This document shows, piece after piece, positions 41,200-51,734 of a DNA stretch of 64,000 nucleotides. This stretch comes from Atrichornis clamosus. Its lineage: Eukaryota > Chordata > Aves > Passeriformes > Menuridae. The position numbers and the translations under genes were made by a program. Where the stretch lies: positions 85,001 to 149,000 of the forward strand of contig WBMZ01000188.1 in NCBI GenBank assembly GCA_013400975.1, read 5' to 3'. The stretch's first letter is position 1. Each line of letters opens with the position of its first letter. Under the pieces are notes generated by a model. The model was not told the DNA's origin, made no database searches, and saw only the letters and a program-made list of their open reading frames with translations.

Positions 41200-41340
41200 A
41201 GTATGTAAATGTAATGTTTGTTGTAGCTAATGCAGCAGGAGGTGGTAGATTAGGTTCAAACAGCAATCAGTTAGCAAATCTGGCTAACATGTAAATGAGC
41301 AGAAGCCCTTTTGTTTACATTCTATTGCATTTTAAACTTC
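41200..41340. promoter_or_regulatory. Candidate conserved regulatory block
   Basis: Within 140 bp there is an octamer-like ATGTAAAT (41290), a SOX/forkhead overlap (CTTTTGTTTAC near 41309-41319) and several TTAG/ATTAG cores. The arrangement is like a compact neural enhancer with SOX-POU pairing. This is inference from motifs. Confidence 0.28.
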
Positions 41341-43319
41341 AGGATTTTTAAACTGTCTCATGAACAGATGTGAAAATAAAACATTAATCTTACCATTCTT
41401 ATGCAAGCTTTCAAAGTAACTAAAGCAAGGCACTGCTCCTGTCCAGTTAAGCAGACAGGACCAATAATTGGTGATGCAGGTTACCTCGCTCTTAATTAAC
41501 ACTCTGCTACAGTTGATAACATAACACAAGACACTGCACCACCACCACCACTGCTCTGCAACCATCTAAAACACAGGCACTCAGCAATATATGGACCTAC
41601 TGCTTCAAAGATGGGGGCTGTGGGGTGTTTTTTGCTATCCACACAGATGACTACACTTGTTAAATAAGTTACAGTCACTTAGCAAAACTGCATTATTTAT
41701 AATAATCTCCAAGGTATGCACCTGGGCACTTAATGGCTTTCAAATTTGCAATGATTCATCAGTATAATAAAGTATCTTTGACTTTCAGCTATTTAGCAAG
41801 GAAAGTATAAATATAAAATACACTCTATCCATTAAAATGACAACAGTAACAAGTACTGATAAAAAGATCAGATCTCCCAGAACATAAAGGGTAGAAAGGA
41901 GAGAGGATCTGGATGACCCAGCTCCATGGCCAGACTCCCATGCCCATGCTTTTGATGCTTCCCTCTTGCATTCTCCTAAACCTATTTCCTGAGCTGGGTA
42001 TTGTCAGCTTTCAAGAAGCATCCAAGGCATTAAGGGGAAGGAATTGCACGCTGAGGAAGTGATTAATCTAATCTGACAAAACTGGTGCAAGGGATCTCTC
42101 CCCTTGGACAATTAAATGATGGACATTCTTTGGCACCTTTCCTTTTAAGACTGCTTTCCAAGGGAAATCATGTTCTTCTCCACCCACCTGTCCCACCTGG
42201 TAACTTTTGAACATAGTCACTTGTTTTAAGGATGTCTGATAGTGTTAGAAAGGTCTCAAAGATTGGGTATAAATCAACAGCCAGGTGGAGAAAGGGAACC
42301 CAAACTACCACCCATCTCAGAAAAAGGCTGCAGTAAAAGTACAGTATTTTACACTCATCCAACTGACCTCTGGCCAACCATCTCAGAACTACACACAGCA
42401 CATGACTTCTCCTTTTCTTTGATACTACCTGACTGCCAGCTGGAGAGCAGAGGCAGAACAGCCTAATACTTCATGCAAGGGAAAAGATATTATATAGGTG
42501 CTACAAAATACACAAGAAGGACTGAAGGCAGCATCAGAGGTACGTGAGGTCATGGGAGGCATTGAGGGAGAAGGCTGAGTTACTGCAGCTCCTGGGATGA
42601 GGCAGGAATTCACTAGAAATCAGATTTCATTACCTCCACAACTCACAGAACACGTAGTATTGTTCTTGATATCATGCATGGATAAGTATGGCTTTGCCAG
42701 CTGAAATTGTGGAAGCAAGGTAGAACTGTACAGGTGGTATTTGACATTTAAATTTAATCTTTACACCTCAATTTACTAGCATGCAGTAGTAATTCACTGG
42801 GTTTCTCTTACCTATGAAAGCTTTAGATAGGCCACTGATGAACAAAGACACCCTAGGAGATTTTTGTTTGTTTAAACTGCAGGATCACTTTGCCATTACA
42901 TTTAGATGCTGGTTTTAAGTCAGTTCTGGGTTAAGCCCATTCCGTCTGTCACAATAAACTTCAATGCCTACGTACCAGTATGATGGAAAAGGATGTTTCA
43001 CACACTGTTCACTCAGCATAAAGAACAGGCACAAATTGGAGTTTATAGAGCTGAGGCCAGACTGTTCCTTTTAAGAAGGGCATATAGATAAAATATCACA
43101 TACTGGAATCTCGAGCTTTTCAAATATCACTTTCAGGAGATATTCAAATCAAGACTATTTATCTCTAGTTCAAAACAGAAGGCATTTGAAGAAAACAACA
43201 GATGAACTTACAGAGCAAGAGGCAAAGTTCCTTAACATCCATTAATAATAGATGTGAGCACGATGCTTTTAAAAATGGTGGGTAACAAACTAATCTGAAT
43301 AATAACTGACCTAACAGTA

Positions 43320-43520
43320 GGCAGTAAACAGTGTAACTGGGTTTGGTACATTGCTTCAATTAGATGTGTTTTGATCTGCATTGATGCTTTAATTGGAGGC
43401 AAGCCTCCCCTTTCATCTAGAATTTATGACTTCAGGGAGATGATCTAGCCTTCAAATTATCCGTGTTTAAATAGCCACTAATTAGTCATCGTTTTCTATC
43501 CCAAAGCTACCAACTTTTAT
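43320..43520. promoter_or_regulatory. Candidate conserved regulatory block
   Basis: Three homeodomain sites (CAATTAG near 43357, TTAATTGG near 43390, CTAATTAG near 43480) are spread over 130 bp of non-repetitive sequence, with further TTGATC and TGATGC motifs between them. Like the other blocks, it is proposed on composition only. Confidence 0.28.
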
Positions 43521-44288
43521 CTTAAAAATATCCAGAACTAATCTCCACTATGAAACAAATATAAACTATAAAAGGTAACAACTACTTTGATTTTACTATC
43601 AAGTGAAGTTCTTTAAAACTATTAATCCAATAAAAAAGGCTAAGAACTGTTTTTAAACAGTTTGTTGTTATATACTTTACTGCAGTTGCAATAAACAACA
43701 CTCTTCAGACCCCAGTTTTCTCTCCAGATTCGAACACATTCAAACTAAAATATACAGCAGTACCTGGGTAGAAAATTTTGAAACTGAAAATGGAAACAAT
43801 TAGCAGCTATAGTGTTTTTTCACTGTTCTTCAAATAGCTGCTAAAGTACAATGGCTTACTGTGTTCACACACAACTACAGCTCCTGCTTGCACATACAGA
43901 GCACATGCAGTTCATGTGCAGCTCTCCACTCCCGTTCCAGTGCCACTATTCCCTCTCTTAATGCTCCTTTATCATTTTTGTAATTCATATCAGTATTCTT
44001 ATTTCCTCCACAGACTACATGATAATGTGCACAAGTAGCTTTTAGTAATACGTGAAGTAGTTCTAGTCATTAGGAAACCAGTTATTAATTTCTATTGATT
44101 CTCAAATAATTCCTGTCACCAGTAATACGACTGCACTCGTAGAACATCCTCCTATTGCCTACAAGGGCAGAAAGCCAACTGCCCCTTCGGAGAACCTGAA
44201 ATTCATTCAGTTTGCCCAGTTCCAAGCACACCCCTCACTCCCTGGCTTGGCTGGTCTGCAGCAGCTCCCTTCCCAGGCTCAATTCCTG

Positions 44289-44304
44289 TGCACCCTCTAG
44301 CGGC
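44289..44304 (-). promoter_or_regulatory. CTCF-like motif
   Basis: On the minus strand the sequence is GCCGCTAGAGGGTGCA. It differs from the CTCF core CCASYAGRKGGCRS at two positions (G for A, T for C) but keeps the central CTAGAGGG. It lies in an otherwise GC-richer stretch at 44160-44360. Confidence 0.4.
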
Positions 44305-44724
44305 TACCGGGTAGAATTCCCATTTTCCTGGGAAGAGCACATACAGGGCTGTCTTTGGGACAGGGAAGGGCAGGGAGGAAAACAAACCTACATCATTGCT
44401 AATTAGTTTATAAGAGCATTTTACAAACTTGATGATTCTGTGACATACAAACACTCACTGTTTACTTCTTGAGTGTTCAAGTCAGTAATAAGAGATACTC
44501 TGCTTAATTAAAGGAAATTAATTATTCAGCCTACCTACATATATTTTAAAAGTAATGATAAAATAAAATAATGTAACAAGCATTTCAGAAAGATAATTCT
44601 GATCTGCTGGGAATGATTTATTCAGAATTATAAGATGAATTAAATGGACCAATATAATGCAGCAACTTATGCAAGGCCAGCTCTCATTTCCACAGGGACT
44701 GGACTTCTGTTAAAGTCATCATAT

Positions 44725-44880
44725 CTGGGAGATGTAAAATTCTGTATGCACCTAAGAGGTTCGTGTACCCCACCAAGGTTTTAAAAACCTCAACAACCTT
44801 CTTTTCAACAACAAGGTGCTGAGGTAGTTCATCCCAACACTTAGTTGAGCAGTGAAAACACTTTGTATTTACTGACTTCT
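44725..44880 (-). mobile_element. Probable LINE ORF2 C-terminal fossil
   Basis: The minus-strand translation reads KCFHCSTKCWDELPQHLVVE followed by KKVVEVFKTL. This fits the end pattern of CR1/L3-type LINE ORF2 proteins, in which a Trp is followed by LP, then a V/E-rich stretch, then a V-x-FK-x-L motif. The frame stays open across the match. No 3' tail or flanking LINE sequence is recognisable, so it would be an old fragment. The alternative is chance similarity over about 30 residues. It lies 90 bp from a FAF1 exon. Confidence 0.45.
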
Positions 44881-44965
44881 GATCCCTGCAAATATACATG
44901 TGGCTTCATAAAAATCACAAAAAACCCCAAGCCATACAAATAGAATTTATGTCCAAAAGACTTAC

Positions 44966-45054
44966 CCAGAATGACTTGAAGAAGGAGGAGGCAGGTCAGG
45001 TGTTAGAACATAAAGACTATTATTTTTTGGCAAGTGTAGACTTTTTAAAACAGT
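44966..45054 (-). CDS. FAF1: FAF1 coding exon, end of UBL1 and inter-UBL linker
   Basis: This 89 bp exon encodes TVLKSLHLPKNNSLYVLTPD, then LPPPSSSHS and two bases of a split glycine codon. It matches human FAF1 residues ~154-184. The first 20 residues finish the UBL1 fold with the last strand (SLYVLTPD). The rest is the Pro/Ser linker that leads to UBL2. The acceptor is CCTCAG and the donor GTAAGTC. It starts in phase 0 and ends in phase 2, which fits the exon at 37336-37441. The linker appears one residue shorter than the human one, judged from memory. No long open frame covers this exon, so it was found by translating the minus strand between its neighbours and matching the expected FAF1 sequence. 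Confidence 0.96.
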
Positions 45055-45413
45055 CTGAGGGGAGAAAAATCATTATAAATATAAAACATTCACCAATTCT
45101 GCCATATTATTTTATTTTTTTAATTACTGGTACTTATTTACAATAGCACCAAATATTTTGTTTCAAGATACACTTACTATTACCTCATAACATAATTTTT
45201 GTAGGTGGGCCACATTAAATATAAAACCAACACAAACTAAAGTGATTTGTCCTGATTTCTTTTTGCAATGTTTTAGATTCAGAGTTCTTTGTGCGCCACC
45301 CAAGACATCTGACACTGTTTGAAACTCACAATTCTTGCATTGTAATCCCCACCCACAGATGCTCAGTTTGAAACTCTGAATTCAGTTAACTGAAAACTCA
45401 GTTGAAAACTTAC
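45055..45413 (-). other. Short FAF1 intron (359 bp)
   Basis: This intron separates the two UBL1 exons. The donor is GTAAGT and the acceptor CCCCTCAG with a short pyrimidine stretch. Nothing else is recognisable in it. It stands out only by size, next to introns of 3-32 kb. Confidence 0.92.
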
Positions 45414-45505
45414 ACTATCATCTACATCTCCAGTCTTCCAACCTTTTAACAGCATTTTAGATGCAGGAATCTGAAGTTCATTTTCTAGAATATGTTTGAT
45501 ATCTC
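45414..45505 (-). CDS. FAF1: FAF1 coding exon, core of UBL1
   Basis: This 92 bp exon encodes DIKHILENELQIPASKMLL followed by KGWKTGDVDDS, preceded by two bases that complete the glycine codon begun in the previous exon. It corresponds to human FAF1 residues ~123-153: the central helix and following strand of the first ubiquitin-like domain, which is the HSP70-binding module. Compared with human, I see four conservative-looking changes (Glu to Asp, Gln to His, Val to Ala, Glu to Asp). The donor is an ideal GTAAGT immediately after an AGT serine codon, so the exon ends in phase 0. The acceptor ends in CTTTAG. It lies only 359 bp from the next exon, the shortest intron in the window. Confidence 0.97.
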
Positions 45506-45978
45506 CTAAAGAGAAAAACAAAGGAAATATATAAAATATACACACTAACTGCTTTATTTCAAACAGTACGGAGCTGTAATTAAAAATCGAGAGCAAGGAA
45601 AAATTTACTACGAAAAGCACTTTAGTCTAGTTGCCGTTGTAACATACACCTCAAACAGTAAAGGACAAGGGAAGCTTAAAAAAAAAAAAAATCACAAAGC
45701 ATGAATGATTGGAAAATCACATGAGGATTTGATGATTTGGATATATATTTGGGCAATTCTTACACTGCATATCTTAGACACACATACTTGCAGCTCTGTG
45801 CTGTCTGGAGCACCAGACTTTGCCAGCAACAAAAAGGGTGCATATTTTTGGTACCAAATTACAGTGTCAATAGTCTAGTGCTGACCCAAAGAACTGGACT
45901 GTTCATAGAATTTGACCGCTCTGACACCTTTTTCAATGTTTTGTACATTTTGATGCTCTCCTCTCCCTGTAGTTATTA

Positions 45979-47560
45979 CAGTCATAAAATAGTTCAGGCT
46001 GGAAGGCACCTCAGGAGCTCATCTGGCCCAAGCCCAACTCAAAGGTCTTATTAAACCACTTTAGTCAAGGATTTGTCCAGTTGACTCTTGAACATGTCTA
46101 TGGATGGAAGTCTGACAACTTTTCTGGCCAACCTGTTCCAGTATTTCACTACCCTCCGAAGAAAAAAAATCTTTTTCTTTATTGTGAATTTTCGATGTTG
46201 CAGATTGTGTCTATTGCTTCTCATTATCATGCACCTCCAAGGCAAGTCTGGCTCCATCTTCTCTGTCCTCCAGCAGGCAGTTGCAGACAGAGGCAAGGTC
46301 TGTGCCCTCTCCCCTTTTCCTCCTCAGGCTGAACAAATCTCCTTCTCTGTGCCTCTCCTCCTGTTAGCCCAGAGCTCCAGACCCCTGACAGGACTTACTG
46401 CACAATGTCAACATCTTTCTTGTACAGGGGACCTCAAAACTCAGCACAGTGCTCCAGATGCAGCCTGGCAAGTGCTGAATAGAGGGTAATAATTATTTCT
46501 GTGGATCCACTGGCTACACTCTTGCCAACAAAGCCTGAGACATGGCTGGTCTCTCCACTGCAAAAGTTCACTGCTGATGCAGCCTACATCCCTTTTATTT
46601 TTAAGTTGTTTTCTAGCCCATCAGCCTTCAGCCAGATATCAGGTGGGGATAAGATGGAGTTATCCTATCCCAGATGCAGGACTTTGTGTTCTTGGAACTT
46701 CACAAGGCTCCTGTCAGCCCATTTCTCCAGGCTGTCCAGGACCCTCTAAACAGCAGCCTTGCCCTCCAGAATATCAGCCTCTTTCTCTGACCACATTTAT
46801 TTTGATCAGTTTTTAATGCAGTTATTAACAATATGACTAGAAAAATACAACAACAGAGTAGATCAAAGGCCTTACTAAAGACACAGTGACATCCACCATT
46901 CTCCTCTTATTCACAGAGCCAGTCATCAAATTGTAAAAGGCAAATAATGCTGACACAATTTGCCTTTAGTAAATCCATGCTGGCTGTTCCAAATCACCTT
47001 CTTTTCTCTCCTATGCTCAAAAAGTGCTTCCAGAAAGATTTTCTCCATAATCTTCCCCCAGAGCAAGTTCAGTAATCACCACTGAACAGCAGGTTCACGT
47101 TCTCCTTAGCCTTTCTTGTCATGCTGATTTGCTTACAGAAACCCTTCTAACCCCTCAGTGGTTTCAGCTTCACCTGAGCTTTGGTCTTCCTAGCTCTAAA
47201 CCTGCACATCTTTGTGTTCCTCCTGGGTAGCCCATCATTACTTTCCATCTTTGGGTACTTTCTTTTTGCCTTTAGCTCAGTCAGAAACGCTTTTTTCTTC
47301 TGTGCTGGCCTTCTGCCATGCTTGCTCCTCTTACATGTTGGAAGGAACTGTTCCTGTGCTTTGAATAGGATGTCCTTGAAGATCAACCATCTCTTTAGGG
47401 CCCCTTTGCCCTCCTGGGCAGCCTCTCACAGGATCCTGCCAAGTAGATCCCCAAAAAAGCAAAAAAATATTCTTTCCTCAACTCCACAGCTGAAATTGTA
47501 AAATTAGCCTTGCTCACTTCTCTCAGGACCTTAAACACAAGGCTGCCCTCAGTCTTTATA
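45979..47560 (-). mobile_element. Ancient CR1 LINE, 5'-truncated with internal deletions
   Basis: The 3' end is at the left (about 45979), where the sequence tcataaaatagttcaggctg is a decayed form of the CR1 3' terminus. Reading leftward on the minus strand, 46053-46296 still encodes the C-terminus of CR1 ORF2 (FFLRRVVKYWNRLARKVVRL, then IDMFKSQLDKSL). Further right, 46300-46770 matches the region after the reverse-transcriptase core. 46880-47060 matches an earlier segment, and 47110-47540 an earlier one again. The segment carrying the catalytic reverse-transcriptase motifs is missing near 46770-46880, and another piece is missing near 47070-47110. The endonuclease region and 5' UTR are absent. 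Many stops and frame breaks show it is long dead. Its sense strand is the same as that of FAF1. Family assignment is from remembered CR1 consensus; boundaries are approximate. Confidence 0.88.
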
Positions 47561-47767
47561 TCCCAAGATATACACAAAAGTTCCACAGGAACTGTCTTCT
47601 GCCCTACAGTTTTCAGGTAAAAGTCATTAAGAAGTTATAATAAAAGAAAAATCAAAGTAGTACGGCTGCAAAATTCTGATCTGATCGGATTTTTATGTCT
47701 AATTTCCACGGATGCAACTTAATACAAAGGAAAACATGGAACACCCATCAATAATTCAAACTAATCA

Positions 47768-47783
47768 CCGCGAGGTGGCGCCA
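47768..47783 (+). promoter_or_regulatory. CTCF-like motif
   Basis: The plus-strand sequence CCGCGAGGTGGCGCCA fits the CTCF core CCASYAGRKGGCRS with two mismatches and includes the strong GAGGTGGCGC part. It stands out because it holds several CpGs in a CpG-poor intron. It lies 200 bp right of the recognisable CR1 end. Confidence 0.42.
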
Positions 47784-48624
47784 GCCAACACCAAATCCAT
47801 TGCTGAAAAGACAAATAAGGATCACAAGTTTCAATTTCCAAATTTCATCCCAGAAAAAAAGGCTGCAGCAAGGAAAATCGCTTTGATCAACTATTTCGTC
47901 ATGTAGTTCCTTATATGGATCTGTATAAGCTCTTCACTAAAAATAAAAAATTTTAAAGATACTCTTCTCCTTAGCAAAAGTAAATTAAACTCAACAGTTT
48001 GGGGAATGTAAAAAATAACATGCTCTGCAACACTAACAATAGCATACTTCTAACATGCTGTTATAAATCCATCAGTTTTAGGATAAAGACAATAAAATTA
48101 ATATAATATATCTTAATTTGAATGAAAGAGTCAAATAAGAATTGAACAAAGAAGAACGCAATGATGCTCTTCATACCAGGAAGAATTCCTCTAGTCTTGT
48201 CACTAATCCTGTGCAGAAAGAGATGCCATACAGATTCAAAGAGGAAATGCCAAGATCATCCACTTATTAATAGCTTGCATCTACACTAATCCTACCCCAA
48301 ATTACATTTTCATGTGTCAACTTAATCATTAATCTCCATTTTGTTTCTGAAGCAAGTTCATAAGAAAATTAGATTTCAAAATAAATATTTGATAGATCAC
48401 TAACCTTTACCATGGATTAGTGAAATTTTGCTTTTTTAAAGCTGCAAAGAGATTTGAAAATGGTTAGTAGCTGTGGAGGCAGCATTTTCGGGGCGATTTT
48501 TTTTCTCTTTGAGGGGTTTTGTTTTGCTTTGCATTAGGACTTGGATTTTCGGGGTTGAATCTTTTTAGTTTGTTTTTAATAGTTTTACGACAGCAGTTTT
48601 CATTTCATTTTTACAGATCCTTAC

Positions 48625-48833
48625 CAACTGTGGAGCTGTCTTCAAGTACTACATCCACATTTCTGTCTCTGTACTCAACCCTGAAGTCGAGCATTCGAGG
48701 CTGTCTTTCCACTATTTGTCTAGATGGCACTACGTGGCGAAATGCTGAGGATGAGGAAGGAGTTGAAGAAGCTGCTGTAGAATGACTGGTGGGGCCATAG
48801 GCTGGTCCATGCAAAGTCTCTACACCGTACTCA
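48625..48833 (-). CDS. FAF1: FAF1 coding exon, Ser/Thr-rich linker and start of UBL1
   Basis: This 209 bp exon is the largest coding piece in the window. Its first base completes a serine codon from the previous exon, and it ends one base into a glycine codon. The first ~35 residues form a low-complexity linker rich in Ser, Thr, Ala and Pro, starting EYGVETLHGPAYG and followed by SSTPSSSSAF. The second half (VPSRQIVERQPRMLDFRVEY, then RDRNVDVVLEDSSTV) is nearly identical to human FAF1 residues ~88-122 and forms the first strands of UBL1, the HSP70-binding ubiquitin-like domain. The acceptor is TTTCAG and the donor GTAAGG. The linker differs from the human one at about a third to a half of its positions, while the domain part is almost unchanged. 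The phase agrees with both neighbours. Confidence 0.97.
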
Positions 48834-51687
48834 CTGAAAGATAAGCAGAGAGGATGATTTAAACAGAACAGCTTGATGTGTCTAAATAGAAGGTAGCAAA
48901 GCTAAATGACAGTGTTAGTCATTTACTCTGGTCTACAGAACACCTCTTGAATTACTACCGTCATATCTGAAAATGCTGCTTATTAAACATCAAAAAATAA
49001 TTTCTGTATCAGCAATATTAGCATTTCAGGGCTCAGAAGTGCTATAGGTGGTCAGCATTGATGGCAAACAAGCATTTAAAATTCACTATATAATTAATAC
49101 CAGAATTATCTTGAGAAGGATTATTTCCTGTTCTAGGAGTGCTGTGGCCATATAAAAATTGGCACCATGGCAACGACCAGCTTGCTCCATCACTGGGCTA
49201 GTATCCAGTGGAAATGAGAATAAGAAACACAGCTTAAAATTCTGCATGCAGAATTGGTATTTTCCAACACCAAATTAGTGAAAAACAAGCCAGATACAAA
49301 AACCTACGTATACATAAGGTACATAAATTAAAATAATGAGGTATATATGGTGAAAAATACCTAGAAGTACAACAGTAATGCAATGTTGAATCCTAGTTTG
49401 CCTTCAAGTTCAAAATCCTTCAAGCCTCCTGGAGACTCATACAAGGATGTCTCCATACCTGCCTCAAGGATACACACAGCATTGTAGGTCAGAACAAACT
49501 GGGAAACCCTCACTACCCAGAGCACTTCATCTCCCTCAGTGAGCCTCTCCACAAGAAGGATGTAAATGGGATTAGAAACCAGGGTAACAAAACATGACAT
49601 TTCAGGAATATTATTCCAGGACAAAAAAAAAAAAAACCCTATGAAGTACAAAAATCAAATCTGGAAGGCAAGAAACTTCATCAGGTAAGCCTAGAGCACT
49701 GTCTTGTAAATGTTCTTAAAAGGAAGATGCTGGGCAGTTACAGGATCTCATGGTGGACTTTGGAAATGCTGGGACATAACTTATATCATTTCCATTCTTT
49801 ATCAGAACTTATTTGAAAAATACCTTCTGCTCCTGAAGATACCATGAGATTTCTCAGTGGAAATGCTTCACAGAGCAAGTCAAATCTGTTATCTAGAGGA
49901 GGTCTGAACTTTAAATAAAGTACAAATGTGGATGGCGTGCATGTCATAGAAGTGCAACAGTACCCAGCTACTGCAAATCCCATCATTGTGCCTTTCACAT
50001 TTGAAACAGAAAAACATGTTATGCTTGTAAAACAAGGGGCTCCTTCACTTCTCACATCAGCATGCTCAGAAGGATGAATGCCCAGATACAAAGACCCACA
50101 CTCTAAGACCTATGGCTCAAGAGTCAAAGGCCCCTGTCAGAGGTCTAAAGAATACAGGAAATAGTCTTAATTCCAGGATTTGAAGAAGTATAAATACCGA
50201 GTGATATGTTATTGTCTTCAAACTGAGGCCAACTATGAATGAAGTACTATAATAATTTTGTTTATGAATTCAAGAAGCAATAAATATCCCAATTCTCAGG
50301 ACTGGATTACGAAACAAACTGAATTATAAAATAAAATGTACTTTTTTCACTTCAATAAATTAACTTACTTCAAGTCCACTTCTAATAATTCTATTTGATT
50401 CCACCACAAAAGGCATCCTACATACCTGACTAGCAATCTTTAATAGAATATAAAAAGCCCCACATCAGTAAAATAAGCCTCATCTGAAAACCACTGGAAA
50501 TCTGGTTTCTAAATCTTCTGAGCCTCCCTTTAAACCAATTCCATTGGAAGAAAACAAGAAAAGACAAAAACAAGACCAAAAGAAAGTTGGAAACACATTT
50601 GACTACCTAATAATTGCTAAAAATTAATAAATTACTGTGGAAGAAAGATACAAGTGGACACTGGACCACCTTGTTATTGAAGACCAGCACCAACTACTGC
50701 AACTATTGCCCAGCTTCTTTTGTCCAATCAAACATTCTGGTATTTTGGATATAAATGCTTTTGAGGTCCACCTCATAAACATAGGTGGAAAGAGTGCTCC
50801 ACACAATCAAGACTTGATCTCAAATTGATTAAATAGGCCTTACAGTAAATATATATTTAGTAACTTTACTGAGCAAATAGTTTTATCCTCAATCAAAACC
50901 TGGCTCTATTTAATGATAGATTTAGTAAGTACTGACAGAGATGTCAAACACCACTTTACCTATATTATGTACCTTTATTCATCATTAAACTTTTTAAAAT
51001 AGTACATTAAGTATTTTTCTGAACAAAATTTTCAACAATATTTTACTGTCTCTCTCAGGCAGCTCAATTCCTGTTCTGCTGTTTTCAATTGCCTCATCAG
51101 CACTTAGAAGATCAAATTTCAGTGACTTCAAGATATCCAAGCATCAGTATGCAAGCCAAAATTTAATTCAGAAGCTGAAAGAAAATCAGTAAAACTACTT
51201 TTAGAAGGGAACAACCGTACTTTATCTATCACAGTTTTTGCTGCCTGTAATTCAAATATTTAAAAACCCCAAAACCACCACAACAACAAAACAAAATAGA
51301 ACAACAAAAAAAGTACAAATGTTTTTGGCCAGAAACAGGGAAGCATGGCTCATCAATACCTTTAAAAATGCATATGGGAAAAGAAAGTATTTAGCCAGAA
51401 GCATGCCAGTATCCAGTCTCGGTAAAGAGACAACCTGCACAGAATGACCCAACCACCAATAAATTAAAAATAAAAGTTAACTGTTTTGAATAGATGTTTG
51501 AGCTGGTCCTCCATCAGTATGAGAAAAATTGAATGTTAAATCAGCTTTGCCAGAAATAGAATTTGTGGCTCTCTAGAAACAGCTTTAAAAGGAGAATTAT
51601 GTCATCTTCTTAGGATTCAGGAAGAAAAGAATGTACTGTTACCCAGCATCATTCTCTGCATGTATTACTCCAGTCCTTTGTGCTTAC
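48834..51687 (-). other. FAF1 intron between UBA and linker exons
   Basis: This 2.85 kb intron has donor GTAAGC and an acceptor ending in TTTCAG. It contains a 14-base A run near 49622-49635 and otherwise AT-rich unique-looking sequence. The segment 49380-49600 is somewhat richer in GC, but I could not assign it to any repeat family. No further coding exon of FAF1 is needed or seen here. Confidence 0.9.
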
Positions 51688-51734
51688 CTTTGTAGAATGC
51701 CATTTTCTTGTGGTATAACACCATTTATAGCTGC
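51688..51734 (-). CDS. FAF1: FAF1 coding exon, end of UBA domain
   Basis: This 47 bp exon encodes AAINGVIPQENGILQ plus two bases (AG) of a split serine codon. It matches the last helix of the FAF1 UBA domain and the residues just after it, about positions 39-54 of the human protein. The acceptor on the minus strand is a pyrimidine-rich TTTGCAG, and the donor is GTAAGC. It begins on a codon boundary (phase 0) and ends in phase 2, which fits exactly with the exon at 48625-48833. The UBA domain binds ubiquitin chains; the first two helices of the domain would come from upstream exons outside the window. The exon is easy to miss because no frame through it starts with Met and it is only 15 codons long. 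Identity is firm because it matches FAF1 throughout and joins in phase with the next exon. Confidence 0.94.

Larger units (their letters stand above)
37442..44965 (-). other. FAF1 intron between UBL1 and UBL2 exons
   Basis: This 7.5 kb intron has donor GTAAGTC and an acceptor ending in TTTCAG. It contains a pyrimidine tract at 40428-40451, two candidate conserved regulatory blocks (about 41200-41340 and 43320-43520), a CTCF-like motif near 44289 and a likely LINE reverse-transcriptase fossil at about 44725-44880. The rest is AT-rich sequence with no recognised content. Confidence 0.9.
45506..48624 (-). other. FAF1 intron carrying an old CR1
   Basis: This 3.1 kb intron lies inside the UBL1 coding sequence, with donor GTAAGG and acceptor CTCTTTAG. 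About half of it (roughly 45979-47560) is an ancient CR1 LINE. To the right of the CR1, 47600-48600 is AT-rich and holds one CTCF-like motif near 47768. An A run of about 13 bases lies near 45680-45692. Confidence 0.9.

Noticed and set aside
46088..46489. A 133-codon plus-strand open frame
   Set aside because: It is the antisense shadow of the decayed CR1 ORF2 end; the real similarity is on the minus strand.
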